Numbered from the stretch's first letter, positions 8,036-17,218 are shown. The stretch: 64,000 nt of DNA from JABWBD01 sp040768665 (GCA_040768665.1 JAXGMN010000009.1:248001-312000); one strand, 5' to 3'. The notes: a model not told the origin generated them from the sequence alone. Numbers and translations: made by a program.

Positions 8036-9349
8036 ATGTCCGAGTGCCCCGAACGCCACCCGCACCTGAAGCAGTCCGACCCCGAGGTCTACGAACTGAT
8101 TCGCAAACAGGCCGAGTTGGAGTCGACCACGCTGAAGATGATTCCCTCGGAAAACTTCGCCTCTTTCGCCGTACTGGAGGCCAGCGGGTCGATCCTCACC
8201 AACAAGTATTGCGAAGGTTACCCGGCGGCCCGCTACTACGAGGGCAACGAAGCCGTCGACCAGGTCGAGAACCTTGCCATCGAGCGAGCCAAGGCGCTGT
8301 TCGGGGCGGAGCATGCGAACATGCAGCCCTATTCCGGCTCCCCGGCAAACCAGGCGGTCTACCGGGCCCTTTGCAAGCTGGGCGACAAGGTGATGGGCAT
8401 GCCGGTGCCCGGCGGCGGGCACCTCACCCACGGCTGGAAAGTCAACTTCTCCGGAAGCGACTACGTCCAGGTGCCCTACGGCCCGGACCCCGACACCGGC
8501 CTGCTCGATTTCGCCCAGATCCGCGAAATCGCGCGCCGCGAGCGGCCCAAGATGATCTGGGTCGGGGCCACCTCGTATCCGCGAATCCTCGAATACGACA
8601 AGTTCGCCGAAATCGCCGACGAGGTCGAGGCCTACCTCGTCGCCGACATTGCGCATATCAACGGCCTGATCATAGCCGGTGTCCATCCCACTCCCGTCCC
8701 GTACTGCGACGTCGTCAGCAGCACGATCCACAAGATGCTCCGGGGCCCTCGTGCCGGCTTTGTCCTTTCACGAATCGAGGATCGGTATCAGGAAAAATAT
8801 CACTCGCACACGAAACTCAACCTGGCCAGGCGGATCGACCGGGCGGTCTTCCCGGGCTTGCAGGGCGGCCCCCACATGCACACGATTGCGGCGATGGCCG
8901 TCACGTTCAAGGAGGCCGCCACGGAAGAATTCCGCCACTACGGCCGGCAGGTCGCAGAAAACTGCCAGGCCCTGGCCGAAGGGCTGCTGCGGCGCGGCTA
9001 CCGACTCGTCAGCGGCGGGACCGACAATCACTTGCTCATCATGGACTTCCGCGCCAACGAGTTCACCGGCAAGGACGTCGCCCAGGCCCTGGCCAAAGCC
9101 GGCATCATCTGCAACTTCAACATGGTCCCCGGCGATCCCCGCAAACCGTTCGTCACCAGCGGCGTCCGCATGGGTACACCGGCCCTCACCTCGATGGGCA
9201 TGAAGGAGCCGGAGATGGACCGGATCGCCGGCTGGATCGATACCGTTTGCCGCAGCCTCGACAACCTCGATCCGGCGGCCGCCAAGGTCCGCGGGGAAAT
9301 CGCCGAACTCTGTTCCCACTTCACCATTCCCGGGATCCGGGACAAATAA
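8036..9349 (+). CDS. glyA: Serine hydroxymethyltransferase
   Basis: 437 residues, normal length. The PLP enzyme converts serine and tetrahydrofolate to glycine and 5,10-methylene-tetrahydrofolate in the cytoplasm. Seen here: the N-terminal IPSENF (36-41) and TNKYCEGYPAARYY (55-68) segments, DIAH (204-207) for cofactor binding, and the Schiff-base lysine at 233 in STIHKMLRGPR. In most homologues this strand reads TTTTHKTLRGPRGG, so it is slightly divergent, but the lysine is kept. The start at 8036 fits the family N-terminus; AGGA lies about 12 bases upstream. The cyclophilin gene follows 24 bases later and is probably co-transcribed. Confidence 0.95.
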   Translation: MSECPERHPHLKQSDPEVYELIRKQAELESTTLKMIPSENFASFAVLEASGSILTNKYCEGYPAARYYEGNEAVDQVENLAIERAKALFGAEHANMQPYSGSPANQAVYRALCKLGDKVMGMPVPGGGHLTHGWKVNFSGSDYVQVPYGPDPDTGLLDFAQIREIARRERPKMIWVGATSYPRILEYDKFAEIADEVEAYLVADIAHINGLIIAGVHPTPVPYCDVVSSTIHKMLRGPRAGFVLSRIEDRYQEKYHSHTKLNLARRIDRAVFPGLQGGPHMHTIAAMAVTFKEAATEEFRHYGRQVAENCQALAEGLLRRGYRLVSGGTDNHLLIMDFRANEFTGKDVAQALAKAGIICNFNMVPGDPRKPFVTSGVRMGTPALTSMGMKEPEMDRIAGWIDTVCRSLDNLDPAAAKVRGEIAELCSHFTIPGIRDK

Positions 9350-9373
9350 CCCTGCACAGCCGAAAGGAAAACG

Positions 9374-9805
9374 ATGAAAGTCGCGACCATTCAGACCGCC
9401 AAGGGCGACATCCGGGTCGAACTCTTCGGAGACAAGACCCCGAAGACGGTGGCCAACTTCGAAACGCTCGCCGCAAAAGGCTTCTACGATAATCTGAAGT
9501 TTCACCGCGTCATCGAGAACTTCATGATCCAGGGCGGCTGCCCTCGCGGCGACGGCACCGGCGGCCCCGGTTACCAGTTCGAGGACGAATTCCATCCGGA
9601 CCTGAAGCACGACAGCGCGGGCGTCCTCTCCATGGCCAACGCCGGCCCGAATACCAACGGCTCGCAATTCTTCATCACCCACGTCGCCACTCCCTGGCTC
9701 GACGGAAAGCACACCGTTTTCGGCCGCGTCCTCGAGGGCCAGGATGTGGTCAATGCGATCCAAGCCGGCGACAAGATGGAAAAAGTGACCGTCGGCGAGG
9801 AATAA
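9374..9805 (+). CDS. Peptidyl-prolyl cis-trans isomerase, cyclophilin type
   Basis: 143 residues, the compact bacterial PpiB-type cyclophilin without signal peptide, hence a cytoplasmic proline isomerase assisting protein folding. Active-site elements are visible: FHRVIENFMIQGG (catalytic Arg and hydrophobic pocket), the GGPGYQFEDEF loop, NTNGSQFFIT and WLDGKHTVFGRV. GAAAGGAAAACG precedes the ATG at a good distance. It is the second gene after glyA. Confidence 0.93.
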   Translation: MKVATIQTAKGDIRVELFGDKTPKTVANFETLAAKGFYDNLKFHRVIENFMIQGGCPRGDGTGGPGYQFEDEFHPDLKHDSAGVLSMANAGPNTNGSQFFITHVATPWLDGKHTVFGRVLEGQDVVNAIQAGDKMEKVTVGEE

Positions 9806-10014
9806 TGCCTGAGGCAGAGAAACGGACGATGCGCAACTGGCCTTCGGCACAGCGCAGGGCAGGGTTGGCGCTTGGAAATCCGGCGATGTTGGCATGATTC
9901 GGATTGTACGGGGCATCCGTTGGCATCGGTCACCCGAAATTGCACCAGACGTACTGAACGACAGCGGTCGTGCATCACGTCTCTTGCTCCTTGCGGGTGA
10001 CCACGATGGTTTCT
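9806..10014. other. Non-coding stretch after the cyclophilin gene
   Basis: No convincing gene or terminator hairpin is visible between the cyclophilin stop and the inverted-repeat element starting at 10015. Confidence 0.5.
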
Positions 10015-10140
10015 CTAAATCAGATTTCACAATTCGTGGAATGGGCCGCCGCCGGGCTCGCCCGGTGGGAGCCACGATTGCAGGCTAGAACGCCAGCCCC
10101 AACCCCACGATAATTCCACGAATTGTGAAACTTCATTTAG
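10015..10140. repeat. 126-bp element with 28-bp terminal inverted repeats
   Basis: Left arm 10015-10042 begins CTAAAT and ends TTTCACAATTCGTGGAAT; the right arm 10113-10140 is its reverse complement with 3 differences in 28 bases, and the inner 18 bases (10025-10042 versus 10113-10130) are perfect. The 70-base centre is GC-rich and non-coding. It resembles a MITE or REP-like element. No target-site duplication is obvious at the borders. Confidence 0.7.
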
Positions 10141-10516
10141 GCGGGCCGAGTACCACCGCCTGAGTCTTCCAGGTTTTTGATGCCCCGCTTCGGGTCAATG
10201 CCCAGGGCCTTGGCAACCAGAAGGGACTCTAAAATAGAGAAGGAGCCGACGGGCGGCGCCCTGTGGCTCGCTGCAGAAGGCGACGACGGGACAGATGCCG
10301 ATCGCAAGAATGGCCGCAGAAAGTCCACAGCGTCGATTTGAGCGGTCGGCTGCCCCCTGCTCCTTATTTATCCGGAACGCCCCGCGGTTTTCCAGCATGG
10401 CCGTCTTTACATCTTTACATCGCACGATTGCCAGTCGACAATGACTTATTCTATCTTGCCTGGATGTCCAGTTCCACGCCGCCAGGCTTCGGGAAGATCA
10501 GCGCATGAGGGACGGC
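10141..10516. other. Intergenic region; possible decayed coding piece on minus strand
   Basis: No intact gene. On the minus strand, 10141-10215 reads as a protein-like tail (LLVAKALGIDPKRGIKNLEDS) up to a stop beside the inverted-repeat element, but what lies in front of it is not protein-like. It may be the C-terminal scrap of a lost gene. The promoter for the large oxidoreductase gene must lie here but was not identified. Confidence 0.3.
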
Positions 10517-13500
10517 ATGAATCAGACAGAACGCTATCGTACGGTGGATTCTTCCGCAGTTGACGAACTTACACGCTGGGGTCGGGCCATTTGGCGGTCC
10601 GTACGGCTCCGAAAAGGACCCGCCGAGCTTGGCCTCGCGGTCGTGTTGGGGTTCGCCCTCTCGCAGTCGCTTTTTGCCGGCGGCACAGCGGCGAACCAGT
10701 CGGCCCGCGATATTCCGCTTGCGTACGACGTCGACGTCGTGGTCGTGGGCGGCTCGTCCGCGGGAGTCGCGGCGGCGGTCGCAGCGGCCCAACAGGGCGC
10801 CAAGGTGTTCCTCGCAGCTCCTCGTCCCTACCTCGGCGAGGACCTTTGTGCAACGTATCGCCTCTGGCTCGAGCCGGGTGAGGAGCCGACCGACCCGCTG
10901 GCGAAGCAGTTGTTCCATCTGCCGACATTCATCGAGGGTATCCCATACACCTACGAGACCGATCAGCCATCGACCGGGAAGCACCAGGACACGCAGCCGC
11001 CGCGGATGCTTCGCGACGGCCAGTGGAGCACGGCGTTCTCGCAGAGCATCGAATACGAGGACGACGTGACCATTTCGATCGATCTCGGCAAGAAGCAGGA
11101 GATTCGTAAGCTCCACGTCATGTTTTACCAGGGGCCGGGGTCGTACGAAGTGGAAAGCATGGCCTTCGAAGCGAGCGACGACGGCAAACGGTGGACTCCG
11201 CTGGTGTCGATCAAAAACGATCAACTCGCCGAGGGCTCGTTTGTGGACTCCGCCATCCATCTTACCCGCCCGGTCACCGCGAGCGCACGCTACCTGAAGT
11301 GCGTCGCCAAGAAGACCCAGCGCGCCCAAAGGATGCTGCTCGGCGAGATTCTCATAGAAGGGCCGGCTCCGGAGGGGCACCCTCAGGGGCTGCGCGTGAC
11401 AACGCCGATGCAGGTGAAACGCACGCTGGACCAGGCACTGCTCAAGGCGAACATCCCCTTCTTGTACACCAGCTACGCCACCGACGTGCTGCGCGACGCG
11501 CAGGGCAATCTGGCAGGAATCGTCATCGCGAACCGCGCCGGGCGTCAGGCGGTGAAGGCGAAGGTGATCATCGATGCCACCGATCGCGCATGGCTTGCGC
11601 GTAGGACCGGCGCCGCGTTTGCGCCGTATCCGTCCGGCCCGCAGGAGTTCAAACGCGTGGTGGTGGGCGGTTCCCAGCGCAGCGGCGCCGGGATCCAGTC
11701 GCGTCGAATCCGGCTGCAGAGGCCCATCGGCGGCAAGTCGCCGATTCAGTACGGCACCGGAAGTTGGGCGACGAAGTTCAACGTCCCGATGTCGGACCCG
11801 CATCCGGAAGTCATCGAATACACGCTCACGATTGCGATGACGAACGGCTGCTTCGCTTCCTTCGCTGAAGCGGAGCAAGTCGCGCGCGACCGTACGTTCC
11901 ACCCGCAGCAGGTCGACGAGTCGGAAGTCCTCTTCCAGATCCCGCCTGATCCCGTGAAAGGCGAGGCGAGTCTGTCGGGGCCATGGGCGGGCGCCGCGAA
12001 CGTCGACCTTGCGGCATTCCGGCCCAAGGGAGTCGAGCGCCTGTGGGTGCTCGGCGGGTGCGCGGATGTATCCCGCGATGCTGCCGCGTCGCTGTGCCAC
12101 CCTCTGGAACTGATCGGCGTGGGACGCCGCATCGGCGAGGCCGCGGCGAAAGAAGCCAAGGCCGTCCCGTCGCTCGCGGGCGTTCGCGTGCCGGGCGAGA
12201 CCTCGCCGTCCGCCGTGTCGGGCGACGTGGGCGAGGCCCTGGACGGCCTGCGTCCAATGCAGCCGGGCACGAGCACGATCCCGGCCGACGCCGATTCCGT
12301 CCCGGTCCTCGGTGAATACGACGTAGTCGTGATCGGCGGCGGCACCGGCGGCGCGCCGGCCGGCATCGCCTCCGCACGCCAGGGAGCGAGAACGCTGGTT
12401 GTCGAGTACCTGCACGGCCTCGGCGGTGTCGGCACGACCGGTTTCATCGGGATCTACTGCGCGGGCTACCGCAAAGGGTTCACCGAGGAGACCGAAGCCG
12501 GAATCAAGAAGATTGGTTCGCCTTCCTACGTGATTGGAAAAAAGGAATGGTGGCGGAGCGAGATCCGCAAGGCCGGCGGCGATATTTGGTTCGGCGCCCA
12601 GGGCTGCGGCGCACTGGTGGACGGTGCCACGGTGAAAGGCGCGGTTGTCGCGACGCCCCAGGGGCGCGGCATCGTGCTCTGCCACACGGTGATCGACGGC
12701 ACCGGCCACGCCGACGTCGCCGCCGCGGCCGGCGCGGAGTGCATGTACACGGGAAGCGACCATATCGCCCTGCAAGGCGCGGGCCTGCCGCAGAGCGAAC
12801 CGGGCGCCACCTACATCAACACCGACTGGACCTTCATCGATGAATCGGACATGATCGACGTGTGGAGCGCGTATGTCGTAGCCAAGGAGAAGTACGCCGG
12901 CGCCTACGATCTCGGCCAGCTCATCGATACCCGCGAACGGCGGCGGATCGTGGGCGACTACATCCTGACGCCGCTGGACATTGTCACCCAACGGACGTTC
13001 CCGGACACCGTCGGCATCAGCAACGGCGGCCGGCTCGACAAGCACGGGTACACGGTCCATCCGTTCTATATGATCAATAACTGGCATGGCGGCATGACCT
13101 ACACCCCGTACCGTTGCCTCCTGCCGAAGGGGCTCGACGGAGTCCTCGTCATCGGAATCGGACTCAGCGCTCACTGCGACGCGATCCCGTCGATCCGCAT
13201 GCAGCCGGGCGTGCAGAACCTGGGCTACGCGGCCGGTGTGGCCGCGGCCATGGCCGCGAAGGCCGGCGTGTCCGCACGCGGTATCGACCTGAAGGCCCTT
13301 CAGACGCATCTCGTCCGCAACGGCTGTCTCACGCCCGAGGTGCTCAAACACAAGGATTCCTTTCCGCTGCCCGACTCCCGAGTCCAAACGGCCGTTCGCA
13401 CACTGGCCGAAAAAGACTATTCGGGGCTGGGTGTGATCATGGCCGCCGAAGACCGCTCCCTCCCGTTAATGCAAGAGGCGTATCGCAACCCAGCCACGTC

Positions 13501-14056
13501 GGCCGAGGGGAAACTCCGCTGCGCGCACGTGCTGGGCATGATGGGCGACGCGACAGGCGCCGAGACGCTCGTCGACAAGGTCCGGGGGACAAAGGAGTTC
13601 GACGCCGACCGCATCGACACCTACTTCCCCTGGGTCACATGGCTTGACAGCTACCTGATTGCGCTGGGCCGCACGCGCGATCCGCGGGCTTTCGAACCGC
13701 TCGTGGAGAAGCTCCCGCTGCTCGGAGAGGGAAACGGCACGCGCGTTTCGCACTACCGAGCGCTTGCTCTGGCATTGGAAGCCCTCGGCGATCGCGCGGC
13801 GGCCAAGCCGTTAGGTGAAGCCATGAAAAAGCTGGGGATTGAAGCTGCGGCCGTGGTCGACACGAAAGGTCTTTCGGCCAATGCCCGCAGCAAATCAGGC
13901 CAGCGCGACCTGACGCTCGCCCGAGTGCTCTACCGGCTTGGCGACTATGAAGGAATCGGCGAGAAGATCCTCCGGCAATATGCTCGCGACGTCCGCGGCC
14001 ATTACGCCCGCCACGCACAGGGGGTCTTAAAGGAGGGGCTGGTCCGCGGGAAGTGA
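10517..14056 (+). CDS. Tandem FAD-dependent oxidoreductase with inserted discoidin-like domain
   Basis: 1,179 residues. After a basic N-terminus and a hydrophobic signal or anchor (about 38-57) comes a first FAD Rossmann motif (VVVVGGSSAGVAAA, bases 10738-10780). It is interrupted by an F5/8-type-C/discoidin-like beta-sandwich (about 11000-11375; WSTAFSQSIEYED, ISIDLGKKQEIRKLHVMF, ARYLKCV), after which the first FAD domain resumes. A second, complete FAD_oxidored domain starts at GEYDVVVIGGGTGGAPAG (about base 12315), and a helical HEAT-like C-terminus fills 13380-14056. The second half is paralogous to the truncated gene at base 1. An ATG at 10505 is also in frame; AGGGA before 10517 favours the later one. 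Probably exported; the discoidin module suggests contact with a polysaccharide. The substrate is unknown. Confidence 0.85.
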   Translation: MNQTERYRTVDSSAVDELTRWGRAIWRSVRLRKGPAELGLAVVLGFALSQSLFAGGTAANQSARDIPLAYDVDVVVVGGSSAGVAAAVAAAQQGAKVFLAAPRPYLGEDLCATYRLWLEPGEEPTDPLAKQLFHLPTFIEGIPYTYETDQPSTGKHQDTQPPRMLRDGQWSTAFSQSIEYEDDVTISIDLGKKQEIRKLHVMFYQGPGSYEVESMAFEASDDGKRWTPLVSIKNDQLAEGSFVDSAIHLTRPVTASARYLKCVAKKTQRAQRMLLGEILIEGPAPEGHPQGLRVTTPMQVKRTLDQALLKANIPFLYTSYATDVLRDAQGNLAGIVIANRAGRQAVKAKVIIDATDRAWLARRTGAAFAPYPSGPQEFKRVVVGGSQRSGAGIQSRRIRLQRPIGGKSPIQYGTGSWATKFNVPMSDPHPEVIEYTLTIAMTNGCFASFAEAEQVARDRTFHPQQVDESEVLFQIPPDPVKGEASLSGPWAGAANVDLAAFRPKGVERLWVLGGCADVSRDAAASLCHPLELIGVGRRIGEAAAKEAKAVPSLAGVRVPGETSPSAVSGDVGEALDGLRPMQPGTSTIPADADSVPVLGEYDVVVIGGGTGGAPAGIASARQGARTLVVEYLHGLGGVGTTGFIGIYCAGYRKGFTEETEAGIKKIGSPSYVIGKKEWWRSEIRKAGGDIWFGAQGCGALVDGATVKGAVVATPQGRGIVLCHTVIDGTGHADVAAAAGAECMYTGSDHIALQGAGLPQSEPGATYINTDWTFIDESDMIDVWSAYVVAKEKYAGAYDLGQLIDTRERRRIVGDYILTPLDIVTQRTFPDTVGISNGGRLDKHGYTVHPFYMINNWHGGMTYTPYRCLLPKGLDGVLVIGIGLSAHCDAIPSIRMQPGVQNLGYAAGVAAAMAAKAGVSARGIDLKALQTHLVRNGCLTPEVLKHKDSFPLPDSRVQTAVRTLAEKDYSGLGVIMAAEDRSLPLMQEAYRNPATSAEGKLRCAHVLGMMGDATGAETLVDKVRGTKEFDADRIDTYFPWVTWLDSYLIALGRTRDPRAFEPLVEKLPLLGEGNGTRVSHYRALALALEALGDRAAAKPLGEAMKKLGIEAAAVVDTKGLSANARSKSGQRDLTLARVLYRLGDYEGIGEKILRQYARDVRGHYARHAQGVLKEGLVRGK

Positions 14057-14103
14057 ATTCCAGGTCGCCGGCGACACCTCAGTCTATTGCGATCACCGTC
14101 GCA

Positions 14104-14370
14104 CTACCGACCAAGGATTACATCGATTCCATGGAGAACGGCTTCCAGCTTTCGGTTCGGAAGCTTGCCGCTGCGCTCCGTAAGTTGGCTTTTGTCCAAG
14201 GCGACGATCAGGGAGACGTTTGCAACAGAATCTTTGGGAAGTCCGGTCGCGCCGGCTTTCAACAGGACGTTTCCGGGGGCGCTCGCCCACTTGAGGCCAC
14301 CGGTTTGCGCGAATCCGAGCCTCCGCTGCACCGATCGGGAATTGTGAGGTTCTTGCGAGGAAGGGCATTG
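14104..14370 (-). pseudogene. MazF/PemK-family toxin remnant
   Basis: The last 63 residues of the minus-strand frame are an almost textbook MazF C-terminus: LKWASAPGNVLLKAG, ATGLPKDSVANVS, IVALDKSQLTERSGKLP, then KLEAVLHGIDVILGR and a stop at 14104. Upstream, where the beta-barrel strand RRPVVVVQSD-FN should be, only scrambled traces remain (RRPDQCPSSQ, then HNSRS), and there is no proper start or MazE-type antitoxin gene. The family cuts mRNA at short motifs; without its N-terminal half this copy cannot form the fold. Its coding region runs into the 3' end of the hydrolase gene at 14393. Confidence 0.65.
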
Positions 14371-14392
14371 GTCCGGTCTGCGGATCTCACTT

Positions 14393-15991
14393 TCACTCCT
14401 TCGCCGCGGCCCTGAGATAAACGGCATACAAACGGGGCTCCCGGCCTTCCTTTCTCTCGAACCGAATCCGTAGCCGGATCAGCTTTCCGCCCAACCGCGC
14501 CGGATCCCCGGCAGGCCAGTGTACCGGGCATTCCAAGCCGCCGAGGGCAGCGGTCGTTCCGGCATTGGAATCGCAGAAGTCCGGCAGCGGCCGGAAATGC
14601 TCATCGGCGATTTCCACGCGGATCGACGCGGCCGCGTCGGCATTGAGGAGGATTTGGCAGCCGGCGCGTGGCAGACGGACAGGCGTGGACCACACCTCGC
14701 CCGTCGATCGATTCGGATACAGTCCCAAAGCGCCCCAGCGATCGCGCGGCAGTGTGGCCAGCGCGACTTCTCCCCAGTAATCCCGGCCATAGACCGCATT
14801 TCGCCAACGTCCGTGATAGATCCGCGTTTCGTCTCCCACGTTCACCGCCTGGCCCGACTGGATCAAAATCGTGGGGTAGGTCTTGCCGTCCGCCGCAGTG
14901 ACCGGCGAATCAATTCGCGAAAGATAGACGTGCCCCTTGACCGGCTCGCGGAAATGCATGCCATCGTTGCTGACCACCAGCCCCAGGTCGCAAGAGGTCT
15001 TCTCATGTCCGAACCAGCTTGCAGGAACCTTGCGGCCGGTATCGCCGGGGAAGTTGTGCCACAGGCCATAGAGACCTACCACGACGTTTCCCAAGCTCGT
15101 GCCCGCCACGCCGAGGTGGACCTGATCGTACGGACTGGTCGTGCCGCGGTTGGTCGCGTCGGCCGGTTCGGGCAGGGCAAACGCTTCGGCTGTTGCGCCG
15201 AGCCAGTGATTAAAATCATACGACACCCACGCATAGCCCTGGCGCCCCCGCGCCCCGCCGCCTTCGCCCGCCTCAAGTCCCTGGCCATGGACGAGGTACA
15301 TCCCTTTGAACTTGAAAAATCCGGATTGCTCGAGGAACTGGTCCTTGGGATAGGCCGCCGGTGTCTGCCAATGGATGCCGTCCGGACTGGTCGCCGTCTG
15401 AATCGTAAACGTCCGACCATTGTGCGGATTGTAGACCATTTTGTAGCGGCGGGCCGGGTCGGGATCGTCCTTGTCCTTGATCACGTGGACCCCCTCGATC
15501 ACCTTCTCGGGCAGCTTGATGCCGTTGTGGTTTTTGCTCCCCTTGAACTCGATCTGCCCCAGGTTCGGCTTTGTCCACTTGATACCATCCTGGCTCTCCG
15601 CGTAGCACACCGGTCCCTGCGTCAGCTCGGAATAATCCTTGCCGAACGAGACCGGGTAGTACCACATGCGGAACAGCCCCTCGTCGTGAAGGACCGAGCC
15701 GTAGAAATGGGCCGCGAGATGGTCGGGTGCGGAAGGATCGTCGCGGCTTGGAGCGAGCACCGGCTCCGGCCTGACTTGTGGTTTCGAAAGGTAGTAGCAG
15801 ACGTTCTCCTTCCATGCCAGAGATACATCGTCGATGGCAAGGAGAATCGCCTGGTTGTCGACACAAACTCCAGTCGCGGGAAAACAGAATCCGGATTCTT
15901 TCGAAGGATTTCCGCCAGTAGCCACCGAAGTCGCCTCGATCGCGAGGCCTGCACACACGATCCATCGCAGAACGTCAGGTTGAATGCGCAT
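14393..15991 (-). CDS. Secreted five-bladed beta-propeller glycoside hydrolase-like protein
   Basis: 532 residues with an N-terminal Sec-type signal (about 1-26). The body has repeated blade motifs of GH32/GH43/GH68-type propellers: HDEGLFRMWYYP, CYAESQDGIKWTKPNLG, ATSPDGIHWQTP, VVSNDGMHFREP, and an ETRIYHGRWR blade. The last 90 residues form a beta-sandwich (ILLNADAAASIRVEI, LRIRFERKEGREPRLYAVYL). It is probably an extracellular enzyme releasing sugar from a glycan, but the propeller family cannot be fixed by eye. AAGGAA eight bases upstream supports the ATG at 15991. Confidence 0.65.
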   Translation of the reverse strand: MRIQPDVLRWIVCAGLAIEATSVATGGNPSKESGFCFPATGVCVDNQAILLAIDDVSLAWKENVCYYLSKPQVRPEPVLAPSRDDPSAPDHLAAHFYGSVLHDEGLFRMWYYPVSFGKDYSELTQGPVCYAESQDGIKWTKPNLGQIEFKGSKNHNGIKLPEKVIEGVHVIKDKDDPDPARRYKMVYNPHNGRTFTIQTATSPDGIHWQTPAAYPKDQFLEQSGFFKFKGMYLVHGQGLEAGEGGGARGRQGYAWVSYDFNHWLGATAEAFALPEPADATNRGTTSPYDQVHLGVAGTSLGNVVVGLYGLWHNFPGDTGRKVPASWFGHEKTSCDLGLVVSNDGMHFREPVKGHVYLSRIDSPVTAADGKTYPTILIQSGQAVNVGDETRIYHGRWRNAVYGRDYWGEVALATLPRDRWGALGLYPNRSTGEVWSTPVRLPRAGCQILLNADAAASIRVEIADEHFRPLPDFCDSNAGTTAALGGLECPVHWPAGDPARLGGKLIRLRIRFERKEGREPRLYAVYLRAAAKE

Positions 15992-16632
15992 GATGGGAAT
16001 TCCTTAGCTGCGTTTCCTGAAACCGTTTCTACCGTTCCTCACACAGGCTGACGGCTCGGAAGCCGACGTTGCACACCCCTTGCCAGGAAGAATACTGTTG
16101 GCGCAATGTCGCATCCGACCTGTTATCTCGAACGGGATTGTAACACAGGTCTGACTTGCCTGCTGGTGCGGGCGAGGGCGTTTTTCGACATCTCGAGTTT
16201 TTCGCATACAGGCTTGGGCGAGTCGCTCGGCCGTAGGTAAAGGCGGCGGTTGATGTTCCGTCGCAGGTCTTCGCACCAATCGGAAGCTGGGTGTCTAAAA
16301 AGTCGAGGGCCGGGGCACGGAGGAGGTCGCCGACGCGAAGCCACCGGAGCCGAACTCTCGCGAATGCGGCCGGTATCTGCCACCGGAAGCGTGCCGCGGA
16401 CGTGCGTTGGAGGCAAGGAACGTTGCGGACCGTTCGGAGATTTCCGTCGGCGCCACGCAACGCACCACGTTGGTGTTGCAAAGGATGTCGATTCGCTGCA
16501 TCCCGTTGGCTGGAAAGTCTTTGCGGTGACACCAGGGCAGGCGATTCGTGTCCTTTCGGCAAGTGTGCATGAAAGACTCGGAGGCATCGGGTAGAGTTGG
16601 CTGTCAGGGCAGGATTCTGTGGAGGACAGCCG
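15992..16632. other. Gene-poor region with a possible FGE/SUMF1-like tail
   Basis: No intact gene. On the minus strand, bases 16029-16150 read as a C-terminus ending CNVGFRAVSLCEER and a stop; N-V-G-F-R-A-V is how many formylglycine-generating-enzyme-like (SUMF1) domains finish. Upstream of it the frame decays into low-complexity reading. Bases 16290-16570 hold no convincing frame. Confidence 0.3.
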
Positions 16633-16956
16633 ATGGGCACCAGGAAGAGAGATGGGCTTCCGACGCAATTGGAGGGCGTGAGGCGGCGGTTCGAACGTTG
16701 GCGTCAGACGCGTCCGGTACGCTCGCGGATTCCGGATTCGCTCTGGAGGCTGGCGGTGAAGATGGCTCGGATTCATGGGATTCACCAGACCAGCAAGACG
16801 CTGCGAGTGAATTACTACGCACTCAAGAGACGCCTTGAGGAACAATCGCCCCCATCCCTCGCCGGTCCCGGCAACGGTGTTGGGGCGGCATTCGTGGAAT
16901 TGGTTCCTCCCGCGTCGATCGGCCTGGGCGAATGCGTCCTGCAGTGGGAAGAGCCA
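16633..16956 (+). mobile_element. IS66-type accessory gene fragment
   Basis: From the ATG at 16633 (GTGGAGGACAGCC upstream) the frame encodes about 108 residues typical of the small protein preceding TnpB in many IS66-family elements: RFERWRQTRPVRSRIPDSLW, then a helix-turn-helix-like AVKMARIHGIHQTSKTLRVNYYALKRRL, then FVELVPPASIGLGECVLQWEEP. In such proteins the C-terminus continues into a beta segment; here homology stops near 16955 and unrelated sequence follows. No tnpB, tnpC transposase or terminal repeat is present, so this is a dead fragment. Confidence 0.6.
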
Positions 16957-16959
16957 GCC

Positions 16960-17146
16960 CAGCCGCCAGAAGTTCACGCACAGCAGGGAAGTCCTTCACC
17001 GGGCAAAACGGGTAGATGAGCGTGATATGTGGCATCCATCGCCGTACGTTGCGGTCGTGCTGTTGGCGAATAGTCTGGATGGCTTCCCAGCTTTCCTCTG
17101 GCGGAATGACCACGATTGCCGTCGTATAGGTCTGGCTGCTTTTCAC
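16960..17146 (-). pseudogene. 2'-5' RNA ligase / 2H phosphoesterase family, truncated
   Basis: From a GTG at 17146 the minus strand encodes YTTAIVVIPPEESWEAIQ, then VRRWMPHITLIYPFCP. H-I-T is the first of the two H-x-T motifs of the 2H superfamily (residues 40-42). After about residue 57 the homology ends and the frame runs into the IS66-type fragment read backwards. The second H-x-T motif is missing, so both catalytic histidines cannot be supplied. The junction of the two broken genes lies at about 16955-16980. Confidence 0.6.
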
Positions 17147-17218
17147 AGTGTTACCGATGCTGCCTACTGCACAACTATGGGAACTCGGGGCCACATCTCC
17201 TGAACCCTCTTAACTGTC

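Noticed and set aside
7657..9492. Plus-strand frame overlapping glyA
   Set aside because: Out of frame with glyA and made of Arg/Pro/Gly-rich text; glyA has all its motifs.
10015..10140. Rho-independent terminator
   Set aside because: The loop is 70 bases and no T-run follows the right arm, so it does not fit a terminator.
10451..13387. Long open frame on the minus strand (about 980 codons)
   Set aside because: It is antisense to the tandem FAD protein, is rich in His/Arg/Ala/Gly as expected from a shadow of GC-rich codons, and shows no domain or start signal.
14519..16051. Plus-strand frame of 510 codons opposite the propeller hydrolase
   Set aside because: Shadow of a gene with a signal peptide and repeated blade motifs.
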